Shown here in pieces: positions 60,308 to 64,000 of a DNA stretch of 64,000 bases. A program made the position numbers and the translations under genes. The notes under the pieces are model-generated. The model was not told the origin of the DNA. It saw only the letters and a program-made list of their open reading frames with translations, and ran no database searches. Position 1 is the stretch's first letter. The number at the start of each line of letters is the position of its first letter. This stretch comes from Pontederia crassipes (lineage: Eukaryota; Streptophyta; Magnoliopsida; Commelinales; Pontederiaceae), in contig CM060194.1 of assembly GCA_030549335.1 (NCBI GenBank), positions 57,750,547 to 57,814,546 of the forward strand, in the 5' to 3' direction.

Positions 60308-63120
60308 TTGGATCCCAAAGAGCACCAAGAGAGGGGGGAGGGGTTGGTGAATTGGTGTTTAACCAAGAATATTGATTTCATCAAAATCATCACGGAAACT
60401 TAAAATCGATTCAACAATCTTTAAATCAACACAAATCAAATCACATGCATCATAATATGAGAAGAAGAGGGAGAGAGAAATGAAACACAAATGACAAGGT
60501 GGTTGTTGACGAGATTCGTCCACACCTTGACTTACGTCTCACTCCGACTTCTCGACCTCAAGACCGTCGGAGATTCCACTAAACTCTTCCTTAATTCTAA
60601 ATTGGGCAAGGAAGAGCACCGTTTATATCAATCACCTTTTCTCCACTTTAAGAGGCAAAGCAACCTCTCCTCCTAAGAAGTTTAATCTTTTCTCTCGCTC
60701 AAGAGATAAAATTTAGAACCTCTTTTACATAGGAGCTCTCTCAATATTTTTTTAAATAAAATGTTTCTCTCTTTTACAATGCTAAGCTCACAAGAGGAGA
60801 AGAGATAAAGAAGAGAAAACTTAAAATGAAAAACTTCATAAAAAATATCTTCTTTTGATTTCTTGAAATTTTGCTTCAATGCTTGGATGTGTGCCCTTGC
60901 TTCTACCTTTGGCACTCTTTTTATAGGCTCTAGTATGTGAAAAAATTGTCCAGAATTTGTTTCACAATTTTTTTTATTCAAAATTGACCGTTACCGTTCA
61001 TTTGACTCATAGATCGGTCCACCATACATATGGACCAGTCGATAGGTCTATGTGAGCATTGCGCGATTTCTTCAGCTTCTGCGCTTGATCAGTCGATTGG
61101 TCCGTCGGTCGGTACATCAACCAGTATCGTCCCAACGTCAACTGGGGCAAGATCAGTATTCATCATTCGACTAACATTTCCTATTCGGTCGACCGGTATT
61201 GTCTAGATCGACCTTCTTTCCTTCGACTGGTAGGTTGATTGACCTGCACTATTTTTTAGCATAATCTTTTGCACAGTTATTTAAATTAGATGATCTTAGA
61301 TTTTATGGATATCTAATAGGATTTTCTACAACTTTTATATTCATCATTTATTCAGAATATGTTAAGATCATAGTCAATTATTTAATCAAAGTTTAATGCA
61401 TAACGTTATCCCTTTTTCTTTGAACTTTTTCACCATTTTGCTTTAACCTTTCGAGATTTGTATAATCAACATATAATTTTATATGGCATTAAAATTTTGC
61501 TCCAACAATCTACTTTTTTTATCAAGACAAACTAAGAAATATGAAAAATATATAAGTTACGAAAAAGTTATAAAATCTCGTAAAATCAATTTTACTGCCC
61601 CTAAATCTTAACTATACTCATATCATATTTCTCCTATATTTGTCCCCCTTTTGTTTCATAAAAAAGATAATTTGTAAATGAGGGACATAAGAAACCACAT
61701 GAAATTTCCCCTTTGTCTATAGAAAAATTTATTTTCCGTTTTGTCATAAAAAATAGCTCCCCCTAAATTTATGCCTATTTTAAAATTAAAATCAAATTGA
61801 TCTGAAAGCCACAGATTTCAAAAAGATGTATTAAGAATCAAAATATTGTATAAAACTTTGATACAACAATGATATTAATGATATGTCAAAATAAAGTTGA
61901 AAGATTTTAACATGCTCCCCTATCATTATGACCAATTTTCTTTCGAAGAAATGATGAATTTGATTTTTTTTTAAAAAATAGACTTAACATTTAAGAAAAA
62001 GATTACAAGAGTATACTTAATGATACTTTTATCATAATGTTTGTGCCTTCACCTTTTCATTCGTCATTTGCTTTATATGTAAGGTACATCTAAAAAATAA
62101 TCATTTAATCTTTGGTAACCAAACTTCTTCGGGTCCATTTTTATTAGTAATAGTTCCTTTTGGAACTCAAATCATTACATGTTGTGATGATTTTTTTATT
62201 TTGCATTGATATGCGTAATGATCATAAGATCTACATGTAAAATATTTAAAATGTAATTTTCTATCATAAGAATGATTAAATTTCCAATAATAGTTTTTAT
62301 GTCCAAAATAATTCATAAGATGATTTTTCGTTATAGTCTTATCATTGTTTTTTGTATATTTTTAAAAAAATTATTTTGCTATTTTACTTTTTTATAACGC
62401 ACATGCTAGTTTTACAATTTCACATGCATGCTTAATTTTCAAAGTTTCAATTTCATTTTTCAAGTTTTCATTTTCCATAAAACATGTATCCTTTTCTTTT
62501 AATTTTTCAATCTCATGTAATAATTTTTCATTTTCTTTTTTAATTGAAAAATATATTTTTAAGATAGGAGAGTTCTTTATTCATATCTAAAGAAAGATTT
62601 TTTTCGGAAGAGTTCGATGAGTAATAATTTGAATTTGAAAAGTTAGAAATTACTTTATCTTCGTGTGTCATTAAGTCGTCACAAGAAGGGCTTGATGAAT
62701 CACTTCTTTCATTAGACTCTTCAGTTTTTTTCTTTCTATCTTTTTGAGATTTTTCTTCTTAGTGGTGTTTGAATGATCTTCTTGTTGGCTTCTCGTTCTT
62801 ATCTCTTTTTTTACTAACTTGAGATATTTATCTAGTTTTCTTGTGTAGAGTGCGAATTTCTTTTCGTCTACTTCCTCTTCACTTGAGTCTTTTTCTTTTT
62901 TATTTGCTTTCAATGTCGATGTTTTCTTCTTCGGGGCTTTTTCTTCTTGATATTCATGGATTGAGATCTCATAGGTTAGAAGTAAATCAATAAGATCATC
63001 AAAATCTAATTTGTTCAAATATTTTTCTTCAATCACGGTCCTCTTCGTATGCCATATGGAGGAGAGATATGAGAAACTTTTTATTTGATATTGATCACCT
63101 AGTTGCTCACGTTTGTATGC
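60308..63120 (-). mobile_element. Ty1/copia SIRE-like element remnant (fossil)
   Basis: An LTR-like block at 60308-61509 has ends TGTTGGA and TCCAACA and the G-rich GAGAGGGGGGAGGGG typical of SIRE-type copia LTR edges. On the minus strand, 62671-63110 encodes SIRE-type Gag (RTVIEEKYLNKLDFDDLI, SSEEEVDEKKFALYTRKL), and a knuckle-like stretch lies near 62200. Only an LTR and part of Gag are recognisable. It is broken and looks old. Confidence 0.7.
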
Positions 63121-64000
63121 TCAACCGTAAATAAAAATTGAAAGTAATGTATTGATGTATTAATTGATTGAATGAACACCGTTAGAGATAGAACTGAGAG
63201 GCATGTCATATTGAGATATAGATGCCTCCACATTGATTTTATTGGTCCACTCCTAGGTAACTAGGAACAAAGGATCCCTCGAGTCACACTATTAAGATTA
63301 AGGCGAATCAAACATCTTGATGATTGTTAAAAGCTCACATTATTGATTGTTAATTGATTGATTGAAATTGGCAGTTGTCACTTAATGAGAAATAATAATG
63401 GATATTTTGGGATGGATTAAAGAAAGTTGTGGTGCAAACTTCTACTCATCAAGTGTCGACGAACAAGATAATTATTGTCATCTTCTATTGTATAAGCATG
63501 AACTTATTAGATCATGAGTCATATTGGGCAAAGTGTCATATTGTCATTGATGTTCATGCTATCTCGACTAAAGATTTGCTTAAAGATGAAAAATATATAA
63601 TTGATGAGCCTAAAAGTGCACTTAAGACAAGTGATAATACTAGAATAAGAATGATGACTTATTTAGACTTATTTAACAACATATTACATTGTTATTGAAA
63701 TTGATAGATCATATCTTTTTATTCTTATTTTTGCACATAGGTAATGTCATTGCATTCATATATTTATTGTTAATAGGTGCATTAAGTGCATGTATGGATG
63801 ACATATATGGATGTCATCCGAATTGACCTTACATATTGGACGTAAGTTCTTGAGATGGATTTTCCTCGCATATATCCTGTAGACGGACGTGATTGAAGGT
63901 GTTAATAAATAAAATGGCCACGAGCAATGCTCAGGACGAACATTGCTTGCACATGTCCACAGTTAAATATAAGTTACATCATGTAATCTTTTAATTTAAA
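63121..64000. other. Spacer at window edge, no gene recognised
   Basis: An 89-codon plus-strand frame at 63429-63698 has no recognisable family features and ordinary AT-rich composition, so I do not call it a gene. Confidence 0.45.

Noticed and set aside
63429-63698. 89-codon plus-strand frame as a possible gene
   Set aside because: It has AT-rich composition, no recognised motif and no supporting promoter or neighbours.

Overview
The window is nuclear DNA of a flowering plant. It has spliced genes with GT-AG introns, plant-type F-box and TauE/SafE genes, and dense plant transposable elements (Ty3/gypsy, Ty1/copia, L1 LINE, CACTA, MULE, hAT, Tourist-type MITEs). The GC-rich first exon of the TauE/SafE gene and the GC-rich F-box genes, set in AT-rich spacers, would fit a monocot. 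That is an inference and I cannot name the species.

Only three host genes look intact, all on the minus strand: an F-box gene at 2651-3778, its paralog at 22427-23708, and a four-exon TauE/SafE membrane transporter gene at 47058-50001. The two F-box genes share an easily missed structure: a 17-20 nt first exon and a 64-66 nt intron just upstream of the F-box. Two broken relatives lie on the plus strand, at 38259-38586 and from 42245 to about 45700; the second is split by a CACTA transposon.

Layout: 0.5-2.4 kb small Gag-bearing Ty3/gypsy relic with LTRs and a 5-bp target duplication; 2.6-3.8 kb F-box 1; 4.1-6.4 kb MITEs and a doubled AT-rich repeat, one copy split by a fold-back element; 7.4-8.6 kb one-ended CACTA-like element; 9.6-19.9 kb Ty3/gypsy chromovirus relic with a MULE inside its integrase part; 20.3-21.3 kb hAT element; 22.4-23.7 kb F-box 2; 23.7-34.2 kb a direct segmental duplication (copies A and B), where A later gained a hAT MITE and B a solo LTR; 34-42 kb mostly unassignable spacer plus F-box pseudogenes; 43.1-45.6 kb CACTA element; 47-50 kb TauE/SafE gene with a minisatellite upstream; 50.6-57.5 kb L1-type LINE holding a solo LTR; 60.3-63.1 kb Ty1/copia relic on the minus strand.

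The host genes do not form a pathway. F-box proteins are expected to act as substrate adaptors of SCF ubiquitin ligases, and TauE/SafE proteins as membrane carriers of sulfur-containing anions. I found no clearly new biological system. The most unusual points are the hidden start exon of the F-box family, the duplicated F-box promoter without a gene, the reciprocal empty sites that date insertions, and palindromic CG-rich motif arrays in several unrelated elements. All boundaries were read by eye; those given as approximate may be off by tens of bases.
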